A stretch of 64,000 nucleotides of DNA from positions 1-64,000 of the forward strand of contig JAGVSM010004003.1 in the NCBI GenBank assembly GCA_022494885.1. The letters are read 5' to 3'. This DNA comes from Micrasema longulum. Its lineage: Eukaryota; Arthropoda; Insecta; Trichoptera; Brachycentridae. Shown one piece after another: positions 42,591 through 53,209 of this stretch; position 1 is the stretch's first letter, and every line of letters begins with the position of its first letter. The notes beneath the pieces were generated by a model. The model ran no database searches. It saw only the letters and a list, made by a program, of their open reading frames with translations, and was not told the origin of the DNA. A program made the translations under genes and the position numbers.

Positions 42591-42873
42591 CTTTTTGTGT
42601 AGCACTGATTAATAACACCATATTTTTTGGTAATTTACAATTATTACTTCAAATATTAACCGATTAAAAATAAAACGAAAATATTAATGTAAAACGTCAC
42701 TCCTCACTTGGTGTATATTTATTTTTCTTTTCCGTAATGGAAAACGTTCATATCTATTTTTTTCTGAATAAACTGTAAAAAAAAGACATTTATTAGACAT
42801 ATTCACAATCATATTGTAACAAAAATGTCCCGTGACCGTCACCGTCCGCTTCGTTTTCTTCTAAAAATTAATA

Positions 42874-43092
42874 ATGCCAAAAATTGACACAGCACCGAGC
42901 GGAGTGCCACTAACTAAGACGGGCGGACAAAAGAACTGGCGTCAAATGCCACAGAATACTATCAAAGGAAAATGGTATTTGGAAAAAAAATATCAAAATG
43001 CTACTCTCCGAATAGAAAAACTTCAAATCATATCAGTAATCTGTGAGTTAACTCAGAAAGCAAAATATACCTACTGGGTTTTGAGATGTTAA
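42874..43092 (+). CDS. Open frame of unknown nature
   Basis: The ATG at 42874 begins MPKIDTAPSGVPLTKTGGQK, followed by KGKWYLEKKYQNATLRIEKL, with TAA at 43090-43092. Composition is less AT-rich than its surroundings for the first 60 bases. A GTGAGT that could be a donor lies at about 43041. I do not recognise a domain; a host exon or a DNA-transposon fragment are both possible. Confidence 0.25.
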   Translation: MPKIDTAPSGVPLTKTGGQKNWRQMPQNTIKGKWYLEKKYQNATLRIEKLQIISVICELTQKAKYTYWVLRC

Positions 43093-44325
43093 AATACAGT
43101 ATACATTTTATATGGAGAAAAAAGCAGTCATCGGCCAGTTTCTTTTTTTCAGTGGGGTCGGGCTATGCTCTGGGTGCGCATATAGGTGTTTATTTTTATT
43201 TTTTGAGGAAGATATAAATGATAACGTTAGTTTTCTATAAATTAAGATTAGTTTAATTATGTTTCCATACATACAACTACTATAAAACATCACAATTCAA
43301 ATGTAATGGTAAGCTTCGCATAATTGATTTTACCCCTGACCCCTAGATTCATGTAAGATGGAAATTAACCTATTTATGGTGCCAGAGAACACTACATTTT
43401 AATTTGTTAACATGATCTAGAATTTTTTTCGTGACTGTTTGGAAATAAATATGCATATCTGATCTTCAAAGCATTTTGTATCAGAGTGTAAGCATAGCCT
43501 ATCATAAAAACACATCAATAACTCATCACAAAAGGGTTACTCGTAAATTTACATTCACGTATATCGTTGATAGTAAGAGAAATCAGTACTAGGCATGAAA
43601 TAAATGTTTGCTAAAGTTCTAAATAACTCCAGTCGCCTTTAATGGGGTGTTACGAAATTGGAGCAACAATGGGAATAAATACTTACCCGGTAAATGTGTA
43701 ACGATGAATGGAAGTTAGGAAAGTTAAATAAATATGCATAGAAGATAGTTGTTAATATATCTCCTCACCTTGACATTATGTGTTATCTTTATCGTAAATT
43801 AAATTAAGGTAATGTAATCAGTATGCCAAACAGCCGTGAAAATCTAGAATATATTATAGACAAAATGTACTTACACACTGTAAACGCTGACAAAAACACT
43901 TATTTTTTGAAGAACTGACATTTTAGTTATCGTGTGGATTTAATTTTTATTCACAATTGAATGTAGTTACGCATAAAAAAGTGGAACTGAGATTATATTT
44001 TCTTTTGCGAAAAGAGTTTATAATCAAATTTACACAACAACTGGGAACTTTTTTTACTTTGACAAATGATTAATAATGCAATTAATGCGTTAGTTTTTTT
44101 TGTACAAAGTTTTTTTTTATTTTTTATTTTGTCTTAAAAAAGTATAAACATAATACACGAATGTCCTAATATTAACTTATATCTATGTGTGTGACCAGTT
44201 ATAATGATTTTTAATGCCTGGCTGACCACACTACCTAAGATGTGCATTTTGCAGAAAACAGCCAGCCTTTGTTTAACTCTGATGTATGTTTTGTCATTAT
44301 GTATAAAACAGATATAAATTTGATG

Positions 44326-44462
44326 CTACAGAGAGGGAAAACATTTTTGAGAAGGGAGTATGGAAGTCTAGACATTTACAGGGCTTATGACCTGTCATTA
44401 GATGGTTTAAGTGGCCATTCTTAAAACTGTGTAACATTCACCATTTTGCATTTGTTGAAAAA
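44326..44462. mobile_element. Foldback MITE, left arm only
   Basis: GATGCTACAGAGAGGGAAAA, GGGAGTATGGAAGTCTAGAC, ATTTACAGGGCTTATGACCT and AACTGTGTAACATTCACCAT follow left-arm order. The element stops at the GC-rich block that begins at 44462. Confidence 0.75.
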
Positions 44463-44775
44463 TGCACATTTCCTCGACCAGCTTTTGGAGTCACGTGATA
44501 GGCCAGGCGTTCGCGCGACCATACAAATATGGGTTATTTGCTGCTCGCCAGCTAGACCTGAAGACCCGGCCGCAACGAGCTATTAGAAATGTTTGGTAAA
44601 GTCACTTGCTTTTAGGCCTCGAACATTTAATTGTCGCGCCCGTTACAGTCTTGGCACTATGACCACATGAGGCCTTTTTCATTCATTTCCGTACGTTTGA
44701 AATTTTGCGCCAGCCGTCGCCACCGCACTTTGTCCGCACCTTGGACACACCCTTACACAAGTAAGTAAATTTCAC
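44462..44775 (+). promoter_or_regulatory. CpG-rich block ending in a strong splice donor
   Basis: The block has many CpGs (GGCGTTCGCGCGACC, CCCGGCCGCAACGAGC, CAGCCGTCGCCACCGCAC), an E-box CACGTG near 44493, and ends CCCTTACACAAGTAAGTAAA, where AGTAAGT is a good 5' splice site. This is what an unmethylated promoter with a non-coding first exon can look like. No downstream acceptor or coding exon was identified, so function is inferred only from composition. Confidence 0.3.
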
Positions 44776-44794
44776 TAAAACAAATAAGGCCTTT

Positions 44795-45060
44795 TTAATT
44801 CGCTGAGAGAAGGAGTCTGGTGATCTATTATAACCCTTTGAAATTATCTTTATGTCTTGGCGGAGTTATTGAGTACGCCTTACACATTGTGACTAAAAGG
44901 CCCTTACTCGTAACAAGGAGCTAGCTGAGGACATTGAGGTACTGTGCGGAGGTAGGAATGGGTGTGGATTAACATCCTTACCTTAAAGTTAACTTAGCGG
45001 TCCCGCACAATATTCTCACCTGAATGACCCGATGACCAAAAATGAGAATGTTAGCAATGT
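44795..45060. repeat. Unclassified repeat U2, copy 2
   Basis: Matches 1640-1905 (GTGATCTATTATAACC, ATTGAGGTACTGTGC, ACATCCTTACCTTAAAGTTA, TAGCGGTCCCGCACAAT). A SINE-2-like 3' tip (CACCACTGGGTGCCGAAAG) follows at about 45095-45130. Confidence 0.6.
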
Positions 45061-45139
45061 AAGCAAAGAGAACGAACACAACGACCTCTTACACCATACA
45101 CCACTGGGTGCCGAAAGTGGGATGATTGTGACTTGATAA

Positions 45140-45690
45140 GTTATAAACGTGTTAGATGTAAACATTTATATGATTTTATTATGTAGTTTTGTAAGATAAT
45201 TTTATTATTGTGCTTAAAATAATGCAATTGTGGCATTTCATGTATATTTTGTATGCCTGTAATATAAAACAACGAAGTCATATAGAACAATAGCACTATT
45301 TAAAATGTTATTCCAGAGCAGCGCCGGATATAAATAATTCGTATTATTATGAGTTGTTAATGTTTGCAAATATACGCTAGCCACCACACGAAATTGCTTC
45401 TACGTAGTAAAGTTAAGCTACGGCTTAGCTAAAAAAGCATTTAAACTAATCTCCATTTAAAAGGTTTTTTTTTTTTAATTGTTCGTGAAAAATTAGTGTA
45501 CATATGTATCCCTTAAATCTTTTTCACTATAGTTAGATATTTCAACACTGATTGGCCATTTTGCACGTATTGTTTAAATCCACACGGCATGGTAAAATTA
45601 GGAGAGATGGATATTTATTGTATTATTTTGTATTCATTTCAAATTTATTTAGCGGCTTCCCTCGAATAAAAATCCTGCAAACGAAAAATA
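45140..45690. other. AT-rich interval
   Basis: No supported feature was found. Confidence 0.5.
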
Positions 45691-45702
45691 GAGTGGAAAT
45701 GA

Positions 45703-45760
45703 GTTGACCTCGTGGCGTAGTGGTTTTAGAGTTTTCCTGGCACTTAAATCAATAATATAT
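45703..45760 (+). repeat. tRNA-like head fragment
   Basis: TTGACCTCGTGGCGTAGTGG carries an A-box-like sequence similar to the SINE heads, but no B box follows. Confidence 0.35.
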
Positions 45761-45954
45761 AAAAATATTAATCCACCCCATGTAAATGAATCGTGCATAT
45801 AATAAGGCATAATAACCATGCAGAGATCGCAGTCCAAAGTTTGACATTTGTGGTCACGTGGGGTACATATTATAATTCTTTATTTCATTATTTTCTATAT
45901 GCACACTGTTTTGTATAAAACACTGCATTATAATACACATTGTTTTTTTTACAA

Positions 45955-46130
45955 AGAAGGTAAGGTAATTGGTCATACGCTTCAGATGTCAGTTCAGGAG
46001 CACTGAAATATTGCATTATTTAATTACCATTAAAACCAATATTTTATGTCCATTCTTTCAGAGTTTTAAACTAGAACCTAGGACCCTGGTAAATGAACGC
46101 ACCAATCACCTCACTACAAAGCGAACTTAA
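45955..46130 (-). mobile_element. SINE-2, degenerate
   Basis: GGTCATACGCTTCAGATGTC, then AGTTCAGGAGCACTGAAATA, and a head with CTAGAACCTAGGACCCTGG and CACCAATCACCTCACTAC match the inverted SINE-2 layout. Confidence 0.55.
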
Positions 46131-46224
46131 CTTCACTAATTTTCCATTTTCAGAATTTAAATTTCAGAGTAATCATCAGATTATGAACACTCACGTGCTT
46201 TTTTCACTTATTAATTAATTAATT

Positions 46225-46625
46225 CAACTTTTTAGACATTATTTCAGTTGTACATTGGCGGGCTTATTGTCAAATAGAAATTTTTTCCAACCAACAATAA
46301 AATAAAAGTTTATTTTTTTAAATTCAAGTAAAAACATATTCAATAGAAAATAGAGATAAAAAAGGCTAAAAATTTATAAAAATAGATATAAATGTATCTG
46401 TGTATAAATTAAAAATTATTACATAATGGTAAAAAGAAAAAAAGTAGACAAAGGAAAGGAGGAGAGAAAAGAGATGTGTCTTCAGACGTGATATAAACAG
46501 AGATACTGTAGTATCATCTTTAATGGTGGATAGTAGATGATTCCACAGTCGAGGGGCATATACACTATTTGAGTCAGAGAAGAAAGAGGAATGGCGGATG
46601 GGTATTTAAAGAGTGCTTCATATCA
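46225..46625 (-). mobile_element. LINE 3' UTR (12650 family), copy 2
   Basis: TGTACATTGGCGGGCTTATT at the 3' end and GATGATTCCACAGTCGAGGG (complement of the LWNxLSS coding end) at the other show a 5'-truncated copy with only about 40 codons left. Confidence 0.8.
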
Positions 46626-46730
46626 GCGTTCACAGATTGGTATATTATGATTTAACGAAACCCCTGTGATGCGTAAATTACCTCGCCTTCTAAAAAACTG
46701 TCTTTTGTATTGCTGCAATACACACATCGG

Positions 46731-46905
46731 CGGCCTCCGTGGTGTAGTGGTCAATACGCTTGATTCACGCACGGAAGGTTCCGGGTTCAATTTCCGGTGA
46801 GAACACAAAAATTTAAATGTGATTTTTCTCAAGCCTGGGTGCTCTGTGATGTAATTCACCACTGTAATTAGGCCTCCTGGCCTGTTGTAGTGCAAAAAAA
46901 GAAAA
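46731..46905 (+). mobile_element. SINE-1, full length
   Basis: GGCGGCCTCCGTGGTGTAGT opens the element. The B box is weakened to GGTTCAATTTCC. The body is complete and ends GTTGTAGTGCAAAAAAAG. Confidence 0.88.
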
Positions 46906-46967
46906 AAATGTAAAAAAAAAATATTATATCAAAAATAATATGTTTTAAAAACACAGTTTTTGATCAT

Positions 46968-47226
46968 CATCATTCCCTTTCCGCACCTAACGGTGCATAG
47001 GGCACTGCACTGATGCACCAATCGCAGCGTATTTCGATCATTTTTTTTTGTAACATAAAGATAAGATGATCAGTCTTACGTTTCCGGTACCAGTCCAGGG
47101 ACTATGTAATATTCTGGTGTAAAAACACCCTTTAAAATAAATATTTCATGTCAACCATGTCGGGAATCAAACCCAAGACCTCTTGCTTGGTAGGCAAACA
47201 CGGTGACCATTACACCACAAGGCCGA
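46968..47226 (-). mobile_element. SINE-2, full length
   Basis: On the minus strand GTCGGCCTTGTGGTGTAATG (A box TGGTGTAATGG) and B-box GGGTTTGATTCCC are followed by the body CATGGTTGACATGAAATATT, GACTGGTACCGGAAACGTAA, GCAGTGCCCTATGCACCGTT and a GGAATGATGATGATC tail. Confidence 0.9.
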
Positions 47227-47528
47227 CAAAAAGTATTTACACAGTATTTCTGTGTGTAAATACTTTTTGTAATTATTTAAATTATAATATTTTGTTTAAA
47301 TCATTATACAAACACGCTTACTACTATAGCACTATCCAAACCAAATATAGATGTTCAGATTTTTTTTTTAAAATCTGAACAGGTAAATATGAGTAGTTTT
47401 ATTACAAACGTAATATTACAGTATTAACATATTTTTGGACAAAATTATGTATAGAAATATAACAGTCCAGAAACCGCTTATGCGCATCAAACTGAAACCG
47501 ACTAAACTACTCATAAATGAGTAGTTTA
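47226..47528. repeat. Cluster of three near-perfect hairpins
   Basis: ACAAAAAGTATTTACACA (47226-47243) pairs perfectly with 47253-47270. GTTCAGATTTT (47353-47363) pairs with 47370-47380. TAAACTACTCAT (47503-47514) pairs with 47517-47528. The first touches the 5' end of SINE-2. Confidence 0.75.
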
Positions 47529-47529
47529 A

Positions 47530-48050
47530 CGTTTTGGCCATTATGTACTATGCCGTGTTGTGTCGTTTGTAAGTGTTAAAGTACTGCTGGGATTAAAAGG
47601 AACTACGGTCGAATCACATTTTATGTGCAAGAAGCGAATTTGCAAATAATATTATTTAAGAATTCGATTATTTTTATATCTGTCAGATTGTTAAATAAAA
47701 TTTGGTGCACATTTTGTTAGTATTGCCAGGGTAGTTAATTTTTTTACCCGGCTTTTTAAGTAACCCTTAGTATTATATTACACGGTACTAATTTACTTAA
47801 TTACTAAATGATAAATTAATAATTTTTTTTACGTTTGCCTAATAACAGTACCCGTTTTTTTTTCAAAAGTCCAGTAAGTTAAATATTTTTTGCGGTAAAA
47901 CATAACATTACATAACACAAAATCATCTTATACATGTGTTATGATAATATGTTGTCCACGGTCTGGCAACATTACGGGGCCACTTCAAACATGCGTGCAG
48001 GCGAGATGTCAGGTAAGAGGGAGACTTTTGGTCACAAACAAAGAAAATGG
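47530..48050. other. AT-rich interval
   Basis: No supported feature was found. Confidence 0.5.
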
Positions 48051-48051
48051 C

Positions 48052-48285
48052 TGATCCATCTGTTGACTTTTGTGAAGTAAAAGAGGTGAAACCTTTATCA
48101 CGTGGGTGAGATTCATGTGATAAAAGAAAGAGTTGAGGAAATATGGATGTTCAAACATGGGCATAATGGTGAATGTTACACAGTGTGTAAAGTGGCCACT
48201 TAAACCAGCCAATGACAGGTCATAAGCCCTGTAAATGCCAAGACTTCCATATTCTCTTCTCAAAAATGTGTTTTCTTTCTGTTGA
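48052..48285. mobile_element. Foldback MITE, right arm and loop
   Basis: The loop (CCTTTATCACGTGGGTGAGA) and right arm (GGATGTTCAAACATGGGCAT, GTTACACAGTGTGTAAAGTG, AGGTCATAAGCCCTGTAAAT, TTCTCAAAAATGTGTTTTCT, TCTGTTGAAA) are present. The left arm is missing. Confidence 0.8.
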
Positions 48286-48359
48286 AATTAATTTAAATAT
48301 GAAAAAGTTTTTCTTTTATTTTTTTATTATTATTTCATTATAAACGTAATATTATTTTT

Positions 48360-48538
48360 ATTTTTACGTGTGGAATGATGCAGAGTAGCTATTTTAATGT
48401 ACGTTTTTTTTCTTTTTTTTTTGACATTGTATTTGGTAATGTATAGAAAACTATAATTGGCCTATAACTTTAGTGTATTTGTAAAAAAAAATTGGCTGTT
48501 GGTTTCTTTTTATAAATAAAATAAAATAAATAAAATGA
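48360..48538 (+). mobile_element. LINE 3' UTR and tail
   Basis: A T-rich UTR is followed by TATAAATAAAATAAAATAAA. No coding residue is left. Confidence 0.45.
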
Positions 48539-48796
48539 GTAAGGCCTTATATATTATTGTCACCCTTTCCAAACCAACTAGTATCGTTACTAACCTATAC
48601 TGCGTATACACAGATTAGGAAATAGATTTACCTCTCATATCGACATGTAATACTCCTTTAATGATTTTGTGGTGTTCTATTCTAACTATTAATTTACAAA
48701 AGCCATTTATGCGAACGGACTTCCGTCGACTTATTTTATGTTCATAATCTACCGAATTGTTTATTTCTTTTGTATGCTGACAAACACATCTTTACT

Positions 48797-49440
48797 AAAC
48801 ATATTACAACAAAGATGAAGAACATTTAAGGGAGGTTGTATAGAAGTCTAGTCATCTACAGGACTTATGATACACACTGTGTAATATTAACCATTATGCC
48901 CATATTTGAACATCTTAATTCCTTCAATTCATTCATCTGTTGATGTTTGTGAAGTTAAAGAGCTGAAACCTTTATTAATGCGGGTGAGATTCATCTTATT
49001 TAATTATTTCACCCCCACACTAGGCAACACCTAATAATTTTTTTTTTTTTTAATTTCTGTACTTCTTCATGGACCGGGTGGATTTATCAACAACATTTTG
49101 AGTTTGTCAAATTTTTTGTTAGACAAGGACTGGAATGAACTCCCTGGAGAGCTGTTAACATTAATATAATCCAACAGAGATGAAGAACATTTTAAGAAGG
49201 TAATATAGAAGTCTAGGCATCTACAGGGCTTATGACCTTATTGGCTGGTTTTTTGCATATGTTTCTTGTTGATTTTGTTTTTATTGTTTTGTATAACTTA
49301 ATTTATTATATTAATATAATACTAAATGCACTTGTGCCGTATAATAAATAAATAAATAAAAGTACAAGCCCCGTTAATTCTCAGATTTTCATATTTCCTT
49401 CTTAAAAATGTTCTCCATTGTGGTTGTAATACAATATTTA
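48797..49440. mobile_element. Foldback MITE with second left terminus in direct orientation
   Basis: The left terminus ACATATTACAACAAAGATGA at 48797 and arm lead through the loop (TTATTAATGCGGGTGAGATT) and internal module (TTTTGAGTTTGTCAAATTTT). They reach a second terminus AATCCAACAGAGATGAAGAA at about 49165 in the same orientation, with AGGCATCTACAGGGCTTATG. A LINE tail (49252-49362) interrupts, and a right arm end (TTTCATATTTCCTTCTTAAA, TTGTGGTTGTAATAC) closes at 49435. Confidence 0.75.
49252..49362 (+). mobile_element. LINE 3' end nested in foldback MITE
   Basis: AATGCACTTGTGCCGTATAA (with hairpin GCACTTGTGC) precedes TAAATAAATAAATAAAA. MITE sequence stands on both sides. Confidence 0.6.
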
Positions 49441-49499
49441 TTTGTCATTTTTACATTTTTTAACATGCATATTAATACAATGTCCACATTATGCTCAAA

Positions 49500-50030
49500 T
49501 GGTCAGCTTGTTTGTTTACCTTGCAAGATAACCCAAGTTCAATGCGCTACATGGTCAACATAAAATATTTATTTATAAGGGTGTTTTTATACTGGATTTT
49601 TTCTTTTTTTTTTGTTTATTTTTCCGTACATATATTATTTACATAGAAATATTATTACAAAAATACACTTTAAAAAAATACATTCACTTCAAATTAAGTT
49701 AAAACATAATTTGGGAAAAATGCTCACAATGGCTTTAGCGTCTGAGCGTGGGCCATTCTTTTTTAAATTATTAAAAAAATTAGAGCATATAAAAAATATT
49801 TTTTGACATGACCATGAAAAGAAAAGAAAATAAAAACCAAATTAACATAAGCTGATATTAAAAAAAACATTATTTATTTGCAGTATTCATTTATTTATTT
49901 TTTTAGTGAATATTTCAGCACCTTAAGAGTAATACTTATCACCTTACCTTTTTGTCCTAAAAAATATCAAGATACGCTACGGTTGGGGTAACAGTACAGT
50001 GCCTTACGCACCATTAATCGTGGAATGAAT
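49500..50030 (+). mobile_element. SINE-2 split by about 300 bp of other sequence
   Basis: The 5' body (CTACATGGTCAACATAAAAT, ATAAGGGTGTTTTTATACTG, to about 49593) and 3' body (GAGTAATACTTATCACCTTA, AGATACGCTACGGTTG, GTGCCTTACGCACCATTAAT, from about 49905) are in order. The insert begins with an inverted T-rich tail and is probably a LINE 3' fragment on the minus strand. Confidence 0.6.
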
Positions 50031-50289
50031 TCCAAATTCAATATGTATCTCTAAAATATTGTACATCTCTCTTGTTATATGTCAATCACATAAACTCAGT
50101 CTACAAAAATTTAGATAAACTCAAAACGACCAACGGGTACAGAAGAAGCGTGCAAAATGAAAATTTTGTTTAGGCGTTACTAAATCTGTAGGTGAAATAT
50201 TTATGTCAGAAGAATCTCACCCGCATCAATAAAGATTTCAAATCCTTAACTTCAGAAAAATTAACAGACGAAATAATTTAATATTTATT

Positions 50290-50700
50290 TAACTTTTTAA
50301 TTTATTTATTTATTTCAACGGCTTACGCCTTTGATAAAGTATAAAATAATATTGATGAACAATTATAATAAAACAAAACACCTGAACGCAGTATGAAAAA
50401 TATAGATACACGAAATAGAATCACCAGAAAATGAGTAAATAATAAAGAAAAATTAAATAAGAAATCAAAACATTATATATTACATAAATTATAGCAAATA
50501 ACAATACATAAAGGGTTTAAATAAAAGAGTATTGAAGTAACAGAGGCGATGCATCATAGCATAAACAGTAAAACAAGTATAACACTTAGTACATTTTTAT
50601 AATTTAGAAAAAAAAGTAATGATTTTAATTGGTATAAGAATAAATGAAATAAATCTTATTTTTCATGTTTGTTTGCTAACGTGTGAATACATACATATTT
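50290..50700 (-). mobile_element. LINE 3' UTR, tail at left
   Basis: TTAATTTATTTATTTATTTC is an inverted tail; AACGGCTTACGCCTTT is a short hairpin, comparable to CGGCACTTAGTGCC at 55549. Beyond it the sequence is AT-rich without readable frame. Confidence 0.45.
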
Positions 50701-50709
50701 TGTACATAA

Positions 50710-50962
50710 TGTTTTTTGTACATTGGCGGGCTTATTGCTAAATGGCAAAACTTTCTAACCAACCAATCAAATAATATTTTTATTTTATACATATAGAAAA
50801 ATAGAAATAAACATATTTTTTTATAAAATACCTTAAATCAATACTATTACTCAATAGTAAAAATAAAAAAGTGGAAAGAGGAAAGGAGGAGATATTAAGG
50901 AAGAGATATGAGATGTTTCTTCAGACGTGATTTAAACAGAGATACTGGAGAAAACTCTTTGA
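50710..50962 (-). mobile_element. LINE 3' UTR (12650 family), copy 3
   Basis: TGTACATTGGCGGGCTTATT, ACTATTACTCAATAGT and GAGATGTTTCTTCAGACGTG follow the same order as at 46225 and, in sense, 57370. Confidence 0.8.
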
Positions 50963-51119
50963 TGGTGGATAAACGTTGATGTTTAAATATGGCCACAGTT
51001 TTGAATGTTACACAGTGTGTAAAGTGGTTACTTCAATCAGCCAACGGCAGTTCATGAGCCTTCTTTATGTCTTGACTTAAATATTCTCTTTAAAATATGA
51101 TATATCTCTGTTTAAATGT

Positions 51120-51700
51120 GTAAATATTATTTTACAGAATAAAACGTAAAATATTGAAAACTTTTCTTCCCGATTAAATTACAAAAATCAAAATTTATGA
51201 GATAGTTTTTTCAAAACGTATTTTTTTTCTTGCCTATCAATTTGTCTTTTGGTGTGTAAATAAATTTCACCACAATTTGAAATCATTATATTTTCACTAA
51301 CGAAAAAAATTGTTGCAAGTTTAGCCTCTCCTCAAACGCCAAATAAATAAGCATTCGCCCTCAGTAATGCGTCATTCCTTGACCAGTCGTGAGTTCTGCG
51401 TTAATGTCGTTGATTTCAATTTTTAATTTAAACAATGGATTCATATTATTCTAAAAAGAAACGTTTAATTTTGTTTTTGTGCATGATTGCAAAAATGCTG
51501 TTAGGAATTTCTTCTGTAAACATATTTTTTTTATTAATATTCACGAATGTTTGCGTTCCTTTTTAGAAATATACCGATTGAAAACATATTTTTCATGTAT
51601 TTTAGAATAATTGTTAATAAAGTGTCTTAAAATGAGAATCTAGTTGTGATACAAAAGTGTTTAATTGTTAAAAAAAAAAAAAAATATTGAAATAGTTCGT
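51120..51700. other. Interval without a supported feature
   Basis: AT-rich. A short less-AT segment (CATTCGCCCTCAGTAATGCG, near 51353) contains no readable frame. Confidence 0.45.
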
Positions 51701-51914
51701 TTAAGTGCGGTGTCAAATTCAATTCATAGTATAGTGATAAGCGCGTTGGACTACCATACAAAATGTATTGGGTAATGTAAAATACTGATTTTAAAGAGTT
51801 TTCACCGCAATATTTCATGTTACTATGAACCGACATGTACCGTTTTATTTATCTCGGGTCATATAAGACTGATAATGACATTTGTGTAAATTATTAATAA
51901 ATGCTGTTTTGAGT

Positions 51915-51973
51915 GCTACAACCAATTTCCCCATGGACCGATTGGCGCGGATGGATGAGAAGGCGGACGGGGA
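51915..51973 (+). CDS. Possible short coding exon with strong donor
   Basis: A GC-rich stretch in AT-rich DNA reads ATTNFPMDRLARMDEKADGE and ends GGGGAG followed by GTAAGTA, a near-ideal 5' splice site at 51974. A TGCTGTTTTGAG that could be an acceptor precedes it at about 51902-51914. Alternatively CCCCATGG (51931-51938) starts translation with MDRLARMDEKADGE. No known domain can be named from 20 residues, and no next exon was found within the window. Confidence 0.4.
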
Positions 51974-52259
51974 GGTAAGTACAAATAAAATATATTTTCT
52001 AGGTATTTTTTTTAGTGTTCAATATATTTTTTTAAGTGGTTACAATAAGAATTCGTTTGATGTTTATATTTGATTCATTTTAGCACTTGTATATTTTATT
52101 TAGTTTTTTACAATACGAATAATGTTTCGTTTAATTTGTGTCCGAGCGGAGGAATTATATCGTTATATGTATAATAAAACTAAAATCCTAGACGAATGTA
52201 TTCAACTCGACGGCAGCTCTCAGGTGAAATTCCTAATAGATGAAATCTAGAAAAGAAAA

Positions 52260-52950
52260 GTTTGGCAGGGTTTTGAGTATGTCCAAATGTTTACAGACAG
52301 GCTGGAATTCCACTCTAAGGATTTGTTCAGATGTAAATTTGTTGCAACATAGGGAAAACATTTTAAATAAGGTAATGTTGAAGTTAAGGCAAGGCCTATG
52401 ACCTGTAATTAGCTGGTTTGAGTGACTAATTTTTACACCATGTAATATTCACCATGCTGCTTATGTTTAAATTTCCTTATTTATCTTCCGTATGTTAACT
52501 TTTGTAAAGCAAAAGAGCTGAAGCTGAGATTCACAGACAGCCACAATATAAAGGTTGCAGCTCTTTTACTTCACAAAAATCAACAGAAAGAAGGGTTGAA
52601 AAAATATAGATATATAATCATAGGCAGAATGGTGAATGTTACACAGTGTATAAAGTAGCCAGTTAAACCGGCCAACGACCGGTTATAAGGCGTAATGCGG
52701 CGGCCTCCGTGGTGTAGTGGTCAAAACGCTTGACTCACACACGAAAGGTTCCGGGTTTGATTCCCGGTGAGAACTCAATAATTAAAATGTAATTTTTCTC
52801 AAGCCTGGGTGTTCTGTGATTTAATTCAATACTGTAATTGGGCCTTCTGGCCTATTGTGGTGCAAAAATAAATAAATAATAAATAAGCCCTGTAAATGCC
52901 AAGACATCCATATTACCATCTCAAAAACGTTTTCCCGCTGTTGCTATAAA
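52260..52950. mobile_element. Foldback MITE carrying SINE-1 in its right arm
   Basis: The internal module (TTTTGAGTATGTCCAAATGT), left terminus (GTTGCAACATAGGGAAAACA), left arm (GGCCTATGACCTGTAATTAG), loop and right arm (GGTGAATGTTACACAGTGTA, AACCGGCCAACGACCGGTTA) are in order. SINE-1 occupies 52699-52888. The arm resumes AAGCCCTGTAAATGCCAAGA and ends CCCGCTGTTGC at about 52943. Confidence 0.8.
52699..52888 (+). mobile_element. SINE-1 nested in foldback MITE
   Basis: The complete head GGCGGCCTCCGTGGTGTAGT, B box GGTTTGATTCCC, body and AAATAAATAATAAATAA tail are present. ATAAG occurs just outside on both sides but not directly adjacent on the left, so the target duplication is uncertain. Confidence 0.9.
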
Positions 52951-53209
52951 TTTAGGGTAGAAAAATTTACCTTTTAGTGTAGTGTTTGGTGATTTCGTAT
53001 ACAATGCTTGAAGTCTATGTTCGATTCCTAAGTGTTCTTAGACTGGCACCCGAAAAAAAACGGGGAAAAACAATAAAAATATCTATACCTCCATTTTTTA
53101 TCGATTTTCATCTCCATTTTACTCTAACTGCAGCATTTTCTTATCACTAAAAGTAAAAAAGATGATCAGTTTTACGGTTCATACATAGTTCAGGGCCCCG
53201 ATTACAATG

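Larger units (their letters stand above)
50055..51118. mobile_element. Foldback MITE split by two LINE fragments
   Basis: The internal module and loop (CTCAGTCTACAAAAATTTAG, AATCTCACCCGCATCAATAA) end at about 50283. The right arm (ACGTTGATGTTTAAATATGG, GTTACACAGTGTGTAAAGTG, CAGCCAACGGCAGTTCATGA) resumes at about 50962. The 680 bp between hold inverted LINE 3' ends at 50283-50700 and 50710-50960. Confidence 0.7.

Noticed and set aside
43680..43712. Minus-strand GGTAAGTATT splice donor
   Set aside because: No open exon or acceptor could be paired with it.
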